From the IMG/VR virus record IMGVR_UViG_3300046506_000298, positions 1-23,592 of that record: a stretch of 23,592 bases of DNA; one strand, written 5' to 3'. The translations under genes and the position numbers were made by a program. The notes beneath the pieces are model-generated. The model saw only the letters and a list, made by a program, of their open reading frames with translations. It made no database searches and was not told where the DNA came from. Positions 11,091 through 16,912 of this stretch are shown here, piece by piece (within the stretch, counting starts at the first letter, position 1; each line of letters starts with the position of its first letter). The stretch is from a virus.

Positions 11091-11215
11091 CGCCCCGCCT
11101 CCCGCATGAGCCGGTACAGGCCGCGGGCTTGCTGCTCGGACGGGCCGGTCAAGGACGGGAGCGCCAGGACGTCGACCACTGTGGGCGATGGGTGGTGGGT
11201 TGTACCTTGCTGCAT
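11087..11215 (-). CDS. Small hypothetical protein, first gene of the zinc-ribbon operon
   Basis: A 42-residue protein: MQQGTTHHPSPTVVDVLALP, then SLTGPSEQQARGLYRLMREA and a final GR. The second half is a likely helix; two adjacent His residues lie near the N-terminus. The ATG at 11215 has AGGAG 5 bases upstream. Its stop overlaps the start of the first zinc-ribbon gene as ATGA, so the two are co-translated. It is divergent from the XRE gene at 11292, with a strong hairpin between them. The function is unknown. Confidence 0.65.
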   Translation of the reverse strand: MQQGTTHHPSPTVVDVLALPSLTGPSEQQARGLYRLMREAGR

Positions 11216-11239
11216 GTCGACTCCTGCTAGTCGGCCACT

Positions 11240-11268
11240 CCCCGGGACCGGTCGCACGGTCGCCGGGG
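11240..11268. promoter_or_regulatory. 11-bp hairpin in the divergent intergenic region
   Basis: CCCCGG/CCGGGG (11240-11245/11263-11268) encloses GACCG/CGGTC (11246-11250/11257-11261) with one bulged G and a 6-base loop. It lies between the zinc-ribbon operon and the XRE gene and could be an operator for the XRE protein or a leader RNA structure. Confidence 0.4.
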
Positions 11269-11291
11269 TCTGTCTTGAAGAGGGTCGGCTG

Positions 11292-12137
11292 ATGTGCGGG
11301 ACGTATCTGCCCACCGCGCAGGGACAGTTCGTCCCTCTGGGCGCTACCGTGGAAAAGGCCCAAACGTCCGCTGGGGGACTCTTGAATACAGCGCTCAGAA
11401 CAGCTATGGACGCGGCCGGAATGTCACCCCGGCAACTCGCCGTGCGCACCGGAGTGACGATCAAGACCGTTGAACGATGGCTCGCGGACGCCGAACTCAC
11501 CCCGCACGCGCGGAACCGCGATGACGCCTGCCGGGCGCTTGGAGTTGACGAAGAAATGCTGTGGCCGAAGGTCGTGAAGGACCGCATCAAGAGCGGTGGG
11601 GACCTGGAGATCACCCAGACGTATCCGTACCGATCCGCGGCCCCATCGGCACTGTGGGCAGATCTGACGGAGAGCTCCACGCAAGACATTCTGCTCGCTG
11701 GCTACACGGGGTATTTCCTGTGGTCGCAGGTCCCCCGGTTCTCGGAGGTGCTGACCCATAAGGCCAGGTCGGGGTGCCGGGTCCGGTTCCTCATCGGTGA
11801 CCCCGAAGGCGAGGTGACGCGGCAGCGCGAGGTCATCGAAGGTACGGCCCTGTCGGTCTCCACGCGTATCCACATCACCCTTGAGCACCTCGCCCGCCTC
11901 GCTCCGGTGCAGGGCATCGAGGCGCGGCACAGCGCCCCCGAGGACGCGGTGAACCATGTCAGCCTCTCGGTGTTCCGATTCGATGACGACGCCCTGGTGA
12001 CGCCTCACCTTGCCCGCCTGGTCGGCCACGATTCCCCGCTCCTGCACCTGCGCCGCCGCGGCGAGGGCGGCATGTTCGACCGATTCGCAGAGCACGCGGA
12101 AGAGCTTTGGGGTCGCGGCGTGCCCATCTGCGGCTGA
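11292..12137 (+). CDS. XRE-family HTH regulator with a large C-terminal sensor-like domain
   Basis: A 281-residue protein. An N-terminal stretch of about 30 residues precedes a helix-turn-helix (about 31-88; ALRTAMDAAGMSPRQLAVRT, then GVTIKTVERWLADAELTPHA). The C-terminal 170 residues have blocks such as 'DILLAGYTGYFLWSQVPRF', GCRVRFLIGDPEGEVTRQRE and HVSLSVFRFDDDALVTPHLA. These are characteristic of a common Streptomyces XRE subfamily, whose C-terminal half resembles phospholipase-D-like or TIR-associated sensor folds without a clear HKD motif. ATG 11292 is chosen because GAGGG lies 7 bases upstream; GTG 11349 and TTG 11382 are alternatives closer to the helix-turn-helix. It is divergent from the zinc-ribbon operon, which it may regulate. 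Confidence 0.8.
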   Translation: MCGTYLPTAQGQFVPLGATVEKAQTSAGGLLNTALRTAMDAAGMSPRQLAVRTGVTIKTVERWLADAELTPHARNRDDACRALGVDEEMLWPKVVKDRIKSGGDLEITQTYPYRSAAPSALWADLTESSTQDILLAGYTGYFLWSQVPRFSEVLTHKARSGCRVRFLIGDPEGEVTRQREVIEGTALSVSTRIHITLEHLARLAPVQGIEARHSAPEDAVNHVSLSVFRFDDDALVTPHLARLVGHDSPLLHLRRRGEGGMFDRFAEHAEELWGRGVPICG

Positions 12138-12146
12138 CCCCGGACA

Positions 12147-12199
12147 CAACGAATACGCCCCCGCCCTCTGCCGAAGCAGGGGCGGGGGCGTATTCGTTG
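12147..12199. terminator. Very long bidirectional terminator, 20 uninterrupted base pairs
   Basis: Arms 12147-12166 and 12180-12199 pair perfectly. After a bulged T (12167), CTGC/GCAG extends the stem 4 bp and closes with a CGAA tetraloop. It separates the XRE gene (stop 12137) from the minus-strand late operon (stop 12203). The outer part is AT-containing on both sides, so each strand ends with a few U residues after a GC-rich core. Confidence 0.93.
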
Positions 12200-12202
12200 G
12201 CA

Positions 12203-12520
12203 TTACAGGGTGGGTGCTGGCGTGAGCCCGTGCGCTGCCGCGACGGCCAGCCCTCGCCGTGCGAGGGTGACGCAGCGGGGCGGGAGCGCGGTCACGTCCC
12301 GGCCCGCGAGGATCCCGTCGAGGGCGGCGTGCACGTCGTAATGGCACGTCGGGCAGATCGCGGCCAGCGGCGTATCGATCGCCTGCCCCGCGGCTATCCA
12401 CCACGATTTGGGGGCGATGTGGTGCTGCTCGATGACCGCACACGCGTGCCCCTTGTACAGGGAGCAGGCCTGGAGCAGGACCCGGCCGTCGACGACGGCC
12501 AGCTTCCGCGGCGTACTCAC
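12203..12520 (-). CDS. HNH-type nuclease-like protein, last gene of the late operon
   Basis: A 105-residue protein with the HNH/treble-clef layout: an N-terminal Cys pair region (ACSLYKGHAC), then EQHHIAPKSWW with His33-His34 as the metal/catalytic motif, and ICPTCHYDVHAALDG with Cys56, Cys59, His60 and His64. Small HNH proteins of this kind are frequent in phages, where they assist terminase in packaging or act as homing-like nucleases. The GTG start overlaps the previous stop as GTGA. Its location at the very end of the late operon, before the long terminator, fits a phage gene. No terminase is visible in the window to support a packaging role. Confidence 0.8.
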   Translation of the reverse strand: MSTPRKLAVVDGRVLLQACSLYKGHACAVIEQHHIAPKSWWIAAGQAIDTPLAAICPTCHYDVHAALDGILAGRDVTALPPRCVTLARRGLAVAAAHGLTPAPTL

Positions 12521-12630
12521 TCAGGCTCCGTATCGTCGGGCTGGTACCCGTCGGGCAGGCCCGAATAGACCGGCTCCCGGAACGGGCGCGGCGACAGCCA
12601 GAACGGCTCGCCTTCGTCTTCATCGGGCAT
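12517..12630 (-). CDS. Short acidic protein (37 residues)
   Basis: MPDEDEGEPFWLSPRPFREP followed by VYSGLPDGYQPDDTEPE: very acidic, Pro-rich, aromatic, probably unstructured. The ATG at 12630 has AGGAG 5 bases upstream, overlapping the stop of the collagen-like gene, and its stop overlaps the HNH start as GTGA. The tight spacing on both sides supports a real gene. The function is unknown; it could be a small adaptor or regulator of the HNH protein. Confidence 0.65.
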   Translation of the reverse strand: MPDEDEGEPFWLSPRPFREPVYSGLPDGYQPDDTEPE

Positions 12631-12638
12631 GCGTGCTC

Positions 12639-13292
12639 CTATATGTACTGGCGGCGGCTGGGGTCGAGGCCCATGCCGAGCAGGCCGCCGCTCTTCTTCT
12701 GCGACGGTTGCGGCGCCCCGTCCTTGCGGCAGACGAGAGCGTCCGGATCGTAGGCGGGGGCCTGGAGACTGTACCCGTCCGGGCAGGTCTGGCCGTCCCT
12801 CCCGTCCTTGCCGTCGACTCCATCCTTGCCGTCGGCGCCAGCTGGCCCCTGAGGTCCGGTGGAGCCGACCGGCCCAGGTTCGCCTTGAGTGCCTTGCTGT
12901 CCGGCCGCACCGTTGGTACCCGCGGCGCCCGTCTGGCCCACGCCGTTGCTGCCGGCAATGCCGTTCTTGCCTGGCGCGCCAGAGGGTCCGATCGGGCCGA
13001 CGGGACCCGTCGAGCCGATGGGTCCGGGCAGCCCCGGATCGCCCTTCGGCCCTTGGGGTCCGACGACACTCTTGCCAGCTTCACCGCGGGGTCCGGCCAC
13101 AGGCTTCCCGCCTAGAGCGCGTACCTGCTGCGAGAGCGCGGCGATGTCTGAGTCCTTCGCGTGCAGGTCGTGCGCCATGCTCTGGATAGTGATGACGATC
13201 CACGCCAGCACCAGAAGCCCGACCGCGGCAGCCATCGCGTACCCGACGTCGACGCGACGGTGCACCTTCGCCCGGGAGCTGTGAGCCCTCAC
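12639..13292 (-). CDS. Membrane-anchored collagen-like phage protein
   Basis: A 217-residue protein. A basic N-terminus and one membrane helix (about 17-36) are followed by a short coiled coil (about 40-60, DSDIAALSQQVRAL), which probably sets the trimer register. A Gly-X-Y region of about 100 residues follows (67-168), with units such as GPKGDPGLPGPIGSTGPVGP, ending in GKDGRDGQ. The C-terminal part has Cys170 and Cys188 and a basic tail. Collagen repeats are frequent in phage tail and surface proteins. Here the anchor and the place just after the holin suggest a role at the membrane during lysis or superinfection control. The GTG start overlaps the preceding stop (GTGA). It shares its plan with the protein encoded at 3763. 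Confidence 0.85.
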   Translation of the reverse strand: MRAHSSRAKVHRRVDVGYAMAAAVGLLVLAWIVITIQSMAHDLHAKDSDIAALSQQVRALGGKPVAGPRGEAGKSVVGPQGPKGDPGLPGPIGSTGPVGPIGPSGAPGKNGIAGSNGVGQTGAAGTNGAAGQQGTQGEPGPVGSTGPQGPAGADGKDGVDGKDGRDGQTCPDGYSLQAPAYDPDALVCRKDGAPQPSQKKSGGLLGMGLDPSRRQYI

Positions 13293-13636
13293 GAACCCGC
13301 TCCCCTCGCCGACAGATACGCCTGCAGCAGCAGGATTAGCACTGGTGCGATCAGCGCGGTGAAGGCGAGGCGCCGGTCCGCGCGGCGGCGTTCGTCGGTT
13401 GCCCGACTGTCCTGCTCCCGCTGCTGCTTCTCTCGTTCCCGGGACGTCTCAATGGCGGTGACCCGCTCTATGACCTGGCGGTGCACGTCGTCGGCAGCGC
13501 GGCGTTCCAGCTCGTACCGCTCGATGGACACCTTCGAATCGAGCCGGGCCCCGTACTCGCGGAGGTCTTCCTTGAGGTCGGCGTGAATGGCCTCAAGGCG
13601 TCGAACGACCTCCCCGAGCGTCGGCTCATCGGCCAC
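13289..13636 (-). CDS. Coiled-coil protein with C-terminal membrane anchor, lysis-region
   Basis: A 115-residue protein. Residues 1-88 are a long charged coiled coil (EVVRRLEAIHADLKEDLREY, later a stretch rich in Arg, Glu and Gln), and residues 90-108 form one membrane helix (LAFTALIAPVLILLLQAYLS). The topology (cytoplasmic coil, C-terminal anchor) resembles small proteins next to holins in actinophages. The GTG start at 13636 has a modest GGGGC upstream. The stop overlaps the collagen-like gene's start. It may be a second holin-like, spanin-like or anti-holin component, but this is inference from position. Confidence 0.78.
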   Translation of the reverse strand: MADEPTLGEVVRRLEAIHADLKEDLREYGARLDSKVSIERYELERRAADDVHRQVIERVTAIETSREREKQQREQDSRATDERRRADRRLAFTALIAPVLILLLQAYLSARGAGS

Positions 13637-13648
13637 GTGCTGCCCCGA

Positions 13649-14032
13649 TCAGACGCCCTGCGGGGCGGCAGGCTTGATCGGGCTGGACTGCTCCAGCCGC
13701 ACGGACGACACGGGGGCGGTGACACGTTCGCGCAGCCACAGTGTGACGAGTGCGGCGATTGCGGCCATGACCTTGCTCTGATGGTCGGCGGACCAGTCGA
13801 GGCCGAGGCCGACGCAGAGCGCTATGGCGGCCTGCGCGAACTGGACGATCATTGCGGCGAGTGCGCCTGTCTTCAGCACGATCGCTGCAATGAGGCCGAC
13901 GGCGGCTGCGGCGGCGGCGTTGATGAGCGTCTGGGTGTTGTCGGAGATGTCGACGCCGAACGCGGACAGCGCCTGCAGGGCTGCGGCAATGAAGCCAAGG
14001 ATGTAGATCGGTTCCCGTCCGAAGAACTTCAC
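13649..14032 (-). CDS. Phage holin-like membrane protein
   Basis: A 127-residue protein with at least three hydrophobic helices: about 9-26 (IYILGFIAAALQALSAFGVD), 38-54 (INAAAAAAVGLIAAIVL) and 58-77 (ALAAMIVQFAQAAIALCVGL). A further amphipathic one lies near 87-100, with a polar tail. It lies two genes downstream of the endolysin, which fits a holin that makes membrane lesions for lysis timing. GTG 14032 overlaps the preceding stop (GTGA) and has GGAAG upstream. No sequence motif defines holins, so the assignment rests on size, topology and place in the lysis cassette. Confidence 0.82.
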   Translation of the reverse strand: MKFFGREPIYILGFIAAALQALSAFGVDISDNTQTLINAAAAAAVGLIAAIVLKTGALAAMIVQFAQAAIALCVGLGLDWSADHQSKVMAAIAALVTLWLRERVTAPVSSVRLEQSSPIKPAAPQGV

Positions 14033-14583
14033 GGTGTTCTCGCTTCCTGCTCGGCGAGCCAGCGCCGAACTGTCTGGTTGTGTCTGGCGTCGGCGAGCGC
14101 GTTGTGCTCGCCGCTTTCCTGCTGGGGAAGGTCGTCCCAGGCGAGGCCGAGGCGGGATCGTTCCTGCTGGATGTCGTGCGTGAACATCGGCATGCCCTCG
14201 GGGAGGTCGATCATTCGGCCCCAGAGTTGGGCGAGGGCGACGTGATCGTAGGCTCCATAATTCGCCCAGAGCTGCACGTCTGGTCCGGCTGCGCGGATGA
14301 AGTCCATGACCTCGTTGGCGATGTGCTCGCGCCGCTTCACGACCGGGTCGGCGTAGTCGAACAGCCAGGACTTCGGTACGTAGTTGCGCCGGTCCCCATG
14401 TCCCTTGGGCAGGCTGGGGACTACGTTCTCCATCAGCCACTTGTGCTTGCGGATCTTCCGCACGGGCATGTCTCGGTTGACGGCGTAGTACTCGCGGCCG
14501 TCGTCGCAGACCATGCCGATGGAGATCAGTTCGATGGTCCGGCCGTTCTCCAGGAATTCGAGGTCGTAGTCCAGTGCGGTCAT
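14029..14583 (-). CDS. DEDDh-type 3'-5' exoribonuclease (polyadenylate-specific-like)
   Basis: A 184-residue nuclease. Motif I is YDLEFLE (Asp7, Glu9), followed by RTIELISIGMVCDDGREYYA. Motif II is WANYGAYDHV (Asp113). Motif III is GEHNALADARHN (His160, Asp165). These are the four acidic ligands and general-base His of DEDDh exonucleases. Its opening closely resembles actinobacterial proteins annotated as polyadenylate-specific 3'-exoribonuclease AS. It probably trims RNA (or DNA) from the 3' end using two metal ions. Both ends overlap neighbours (ATGA start with the endolysin stop, GTGA with the holin), so it is co-translated with the lysis genes, an unusual place for an RNase. Confidence 0.88.
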   Translation of the reverse strand: MTALDYDLEFLENGRTIELISIGMVCDDGREYYAVNRDMPVRKIRKHKWLMENVVPSLPKGHGDRRNYVPKSWLFDYADPVVKRREHIANEVMDFIRAAGPDVQLWANYGAYDHVALAQLWGRMIDLPEGMPMFTHDIQQERSRLGLAWDDLPQQESGEHNALADARHNQTVRRWLAEQEARTP

Positions 14584-15755
14584 GCGACCACCTGGAATCC
14601 GTGCTTGGCGCCAAGCTTCGCGAGGGAGGTCTGGCCGGGGATGCCGTCGGCGGCACTGCCGGTGTAGCCCAGCCGTTTCTGCCACGCCTTGTACGCGGAG
14701 ACCGTCAGCGAGCCGAAGGAGCCGTCGACGTACCCGCTGGCCAGAAGCCCTTCGGCCTTCAGCGCCTTCTCGACGACGAGGACTTCGGCCTTGTAGGAGG
14801 TGTGGCCCTGCGCGGCGGCGGGGTCGTGCTTCGCCGCGTACACGACGTGTGCGAGGGAGACCTTCGGCTTCGCGGCCGGCTTCGGCGGCGCGGGCGGGGG
14901 TGGGGCGGGAGCGACCGCCTTCCCAGGCACCTTGGCCGCGTCGATGCCGCCCGGGTCCCAGTGCGTGTTGCCGGGAACGTGGCAGTGCCCGTAGTGCCCG
15001 GCCTTGGACTGCCAGATGTCGCGCCGGCGTGGCATCGGATCGCTCGACCGTGCGACGGGGGGTCCTGCGGGCCAGACGTCGGGGATGCCGTGCGCCCGGC
15101 CTGCGGCGAGGAGCTTGCGGAAGTTCGGTTTGACGGCCGGGTCGAATCCGTCGGTCCAGGACGGGGACGGCATGGCGACGACCTCGACCTGAATGTTGAC
15201 GAGGCCTTCGCGGTTGGTGCGGCGGGTGCCGTCGTTCTGCAACGCCCGCGCGGACTGGGTGAGGGGCCCGAACTGGCCGAGCCTGTCCGTCTTGGGGTCG
15301 TACAGCACCTGAGGCTCGAACCCGGCGTTGATCAGGTAGGACGCCATCGAGGTGAAGTAGCCCTGCGGCGACACGGTGACGTGCCAGGTGAACCGGGGCC
15401 CGGATTCGGGGTGGTCCATGGCGCCGCCGATGACCTGCCCGCCGAGACGCTCGACGCCGTCGATGTAGGCGGGCCCGCTGGTGGCGGTCCGCGGCGCGAC
15501 GGCGCTCTCGAGTCCGGGAGCGCGGACGGTGAACGGGGCAGCGTCGGTGGGCTGGTACCAGTCGAGGGCGCCGCCCTCCTCGTCGGGGCGGAGGACGAAG
15601 AACGCGCCGCCCTGCCTCGGGTGCTCCTTGACGAACCGCGGCACGTCCTCGAGACCGGCAAGGGCCCGCACGGTCTCGACGTGGTCATGGTCGACCTCGC
15701 CGCAGTAGGTGACGGTCTGGTCGGGGTGGACGATCGCGGCGTGGAATGTGGTCAT
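14580..15755 (-). CDS. Endolysin: amidase-like domain plus peptidoglycan-binding domain
   Basis: A 391-residue protein. The N-terminal 95 residues are not recognised. Residues about 100-270 resemble a PGRP/N-acetylmuramoyl-L-alanine amidase fold: RFTWHVTVSP (His125) and HYGHCHVPGNTHWDPGG (His257, His259, His265 and Asp267 as zinc or catalytic candidates). A Pro/Ala linker (280-298) leads to a peptidoglycan-binding repeat (about 300-385; SLAHVVYAAK ... GYVDGSFGSLTVSAYKAWQ ... GIPGQTSLAKLG). It should cut the bond between muramic acid and the stem peptide during lysis, reaching the wall through the holin. ATG 15755 has AAGGGG upstream and forms TGATG with the previous stop. It could also be a virion-associated lysin. 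Confidence 0.82.
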   Translation of the reverse strand: MTTFHAAIVHPDQTVTYCGEVDHDHVETVRALAGLEDVPRFVKEHPRQGGAFFVLRPDEEGGALDWYQPTDAAPFTVRAPGLESAVAPRTATSGPAYIDGVERLGGQVIGGAMDHPESGPRFTWHVTVSPQGYFTSMASYLINAGFEPQVLYDPKTDRLGQFGPLTQSARALQNDGTRRTNREGLVNIQVEVVAMPSPSWTDGFDPAVKPNFRKLLAAGRAHGIPDVWPAGPPVARSSDPMPRRRDIWQSKAGHYGHCHVPGNTHWDPGGIDAAKVPGKAVAPAPPPPAPPKPAAKPKVSLAHVVYAAKHDPAAAQGHTSYKAEVLVVEKALKAEGLLASGYVDGSFGSLTVSAYKAWQKRLGYTGSAADGIPGQTSLAKLGAKHGFQVVA

Positions 15756-16645
15756 CACAGCCCCTTCGCGGTGAGCCACGCCCGGGCGGCCTTGGCCATG
15801 GCGGCGTCGACCGAGGCGGGCGTGGGAGCCGGTGTCGGCGTCGGGGTGGGCGCCGGGGTGGGCGCCGGGGTGGGCGCCGGGGAGGTGAGCGGCACGAAGA
15901 ACGTGACGTCGCCCTGCTCGTCGAGGAGACGGCCCCAGTCGTCGAAGGAGAAGCAGAACGTGCCGTTCATGCCCCAGTCGGCCGTCCAGGAGTTGCGGGC
16001 CCAGACGAGCTTGTTGACGGCGTCAATGCCGTACACGCAGAACTCGTGACCACCGCGGACCGAGCCGGAGATCTTCACGCGGCCGGAGCTGTCGGGGTTG
16101 TCGAATCCCTCGTACCAGTTGACGCCGGTGACGCACGGCAGCGAGCCGAGCCCCTTGAGGGCGGCGTCCAGGGAGAGGGCGTGCTGGTAGCCGGATATGA
16201 GCCCGGCCTTCTCTGCGGCCTTGGCTCCGGCCAGTCCGACCGATCCAGTGTCGTCCGACTTCCATGAGCCCTTGATGTTGTCGAGGCTGGTGGCCGAGGA
16301 GTACAGGGCGAGACCCTGCATGTTGTCGGTGGCGACGTCTGCCGTAGGCCGGGCCTTCACCGTGGTGGGGATCGCCGCGTAGAACGGATCGGCGCTGACG
16401 CAGGCCTCGGTGCCGAATCCGACGCAGGCGCCGACGTTGGCCTGGTCGAGGACGGGTGCGTTCACCTTGTGGGTGGCGGAGGTGTAGCCAGTGCCGAGAA
16501 GGTCCTCGGACAGGGCGTAGGCGCGCGAGCGTTCGTCGTGCTCGACGTGCCGGCCGAGCCTGCCGCCGGTTTCGCTGGGGTGTTCTTCGATGTGCCGGGT
16601 GACGATTACGGTCAACGGGGGCTCCGGGAAGGCGCGATGGGGCAT
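15755..16645 (-). CDS. Papain-like (C1 family) cysteine peptidase, phage late gene
   Basis: A 296-residue protein with a complete papain-type catalytic set: Gln68 and Cys74 in LDQANVGACVGFG (the Gln oxyanion residue 6 before the Cys), His200 in RGGHEFCVYGID, and Asn218 in WARNSWTADWGMNGTF, the standard C1 block. There is no long propeptide: only about 60 residues precede the catalytic region. The C-terminus has a Pro-Thr-Ala spacer (about 254-278, encoded partly by a 12-bp tandem repeat) and a short helix, DAAMAKAARAWLTAKGL. A role in virion maturation, wall entry or lysis is possible; its position beside the endolysin is the main clue. ATG 16645 has AGGGG 7 bases upstream, and that site lies in a hairpin. 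Confidence 0.88.
   Translation of the reverse strand: MPHRAFPEPPLTVIVTRHIEEHPSETGGRLGRHVEHDERSRAYALSEDLLGTGYTSATHKVNAPVLDQANVGACVGFGTEACVSADPFYAAIPTTVKARPTADVATDNMQGLALYSSATSLDNIKGSWKSDDTGSVGLAGAKAAEKAGLISGYQHALSLDAALKGLGSLPCVTGVNWYEGFDNPDSSGRVKISGSVRGGHEFCVYGIDAVNKLVWARNSWTADWGMNGTFCFSFDDWGRLLDEQGDVTFFVPLTSPAPTPAPTPAPTPTPTPAPTPASVDAAMAKAARAWLTAKGL
15843..15878 (-). repeat. 12-bp tandem repeat (three perfect units) coding for a Pro-Thr-Ala spacer
   Basis: GGGGTGGGCGCC occurs three times without change, with imperfect units on both sides. It codes for the APTP spacer of the papain-like protein and could vary in copy number by slippage without breaking the frame. Confidence 0.85.
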
Positions 16646-16652
16646 ACGAAAG

Positions 16653-16675
16653 CCCCTGGGCCAGCGGCCGAGGGG
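16653..16675 (-). promoter_or_regulatory. Hairpin that holds the ribosome site of the papain-like gene
   Basis: CCCCT/AGGGG (16653-16657/16671-16675) encloses GGCC/GGCC (16659-16662/16666-16669) with a 3-base loop and one mismatch. On the minus strand the AGGGG at 16657-16653 is the gene's Shine-Dalgarno sequence, so folding would hide it. Confidence 0.5.
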
Positions 16676-16702
16676 TGGGAAGCAAGCAGTGCGCGCAGTC
16701 GG

Positions 16703-16912
16703 TCAGGAGAAGACGGGCTGCGGGTCCAGCAGGGTCGCGGTGAGGATCTCCATCAGCTGGCTGCAGATACCGCACTGCACGTAGCAGTGCACGCCGTCAT
16801 TGGAATAGAACGGGTTGACGTCGAAGGTCTCCCCGAAGTTGCGGCAGGCCTCGTTGTTGTCGCGGACGGTGATGGCGTAGTAGAGGGCGGGCGCGAGAAC
16901 GGGCGTGCTCAT
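16703..16912 (-). CDS. Small Cys-rich phage protein
   Basis: A 69-residue protein. A hydrophobic start (TPVLAPALYYAITVRDNN) is followed by Cys23 and a cluster 'VHCYVQCGICSQLMEILTAT' with Cys43, Cys47 and Cys50. Four Cys and His42 could bind zinc or form disulfides. The start overlaps the previous stop as ATGA, so it is coupled to the tail protein gene. It lies between tail genes and the lysis cassette. I do not recognise the family; a small virion or tail accessory protein is the simplest reading. Confidence 0.72.
   Translation of the reverse strand: MSTPVLAPALYYAITVRDNNEACRNFGETFDVNPFYSNDGVHCYVQCGICSQLMEILTATLLDPQPVFS

Noticed and set aside
11292-12137. Phospholipase D nuclease call for the C-terminal domain of the XRE protein
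   Set aside because: No HxKx4D motif is present, so only a fold-level resemblance can be suggested.
14033-14656. Long N-terminal extension of the holin frame
   Set aside because: It overlaps the exoribonuclease in another frame and is Arg/Pro-rich; the holin starts at GTG 14032 with a GTGA overlap.
15828-15885. CRISPR-like short repeats
   Set aside because: The 12-bp units are contiguous, in frame and code for a Pro-Thr-Ala spacer; there are no spacers or cas genes.
14574-16049. 491-residue plus-strand frame opposite the lysis genes
   Set aside because: Antisense shadow: the minus strand has endolysin and peptidase with catalytic motifs, while this frame is Val/Gly/Arg-rich without motifs.
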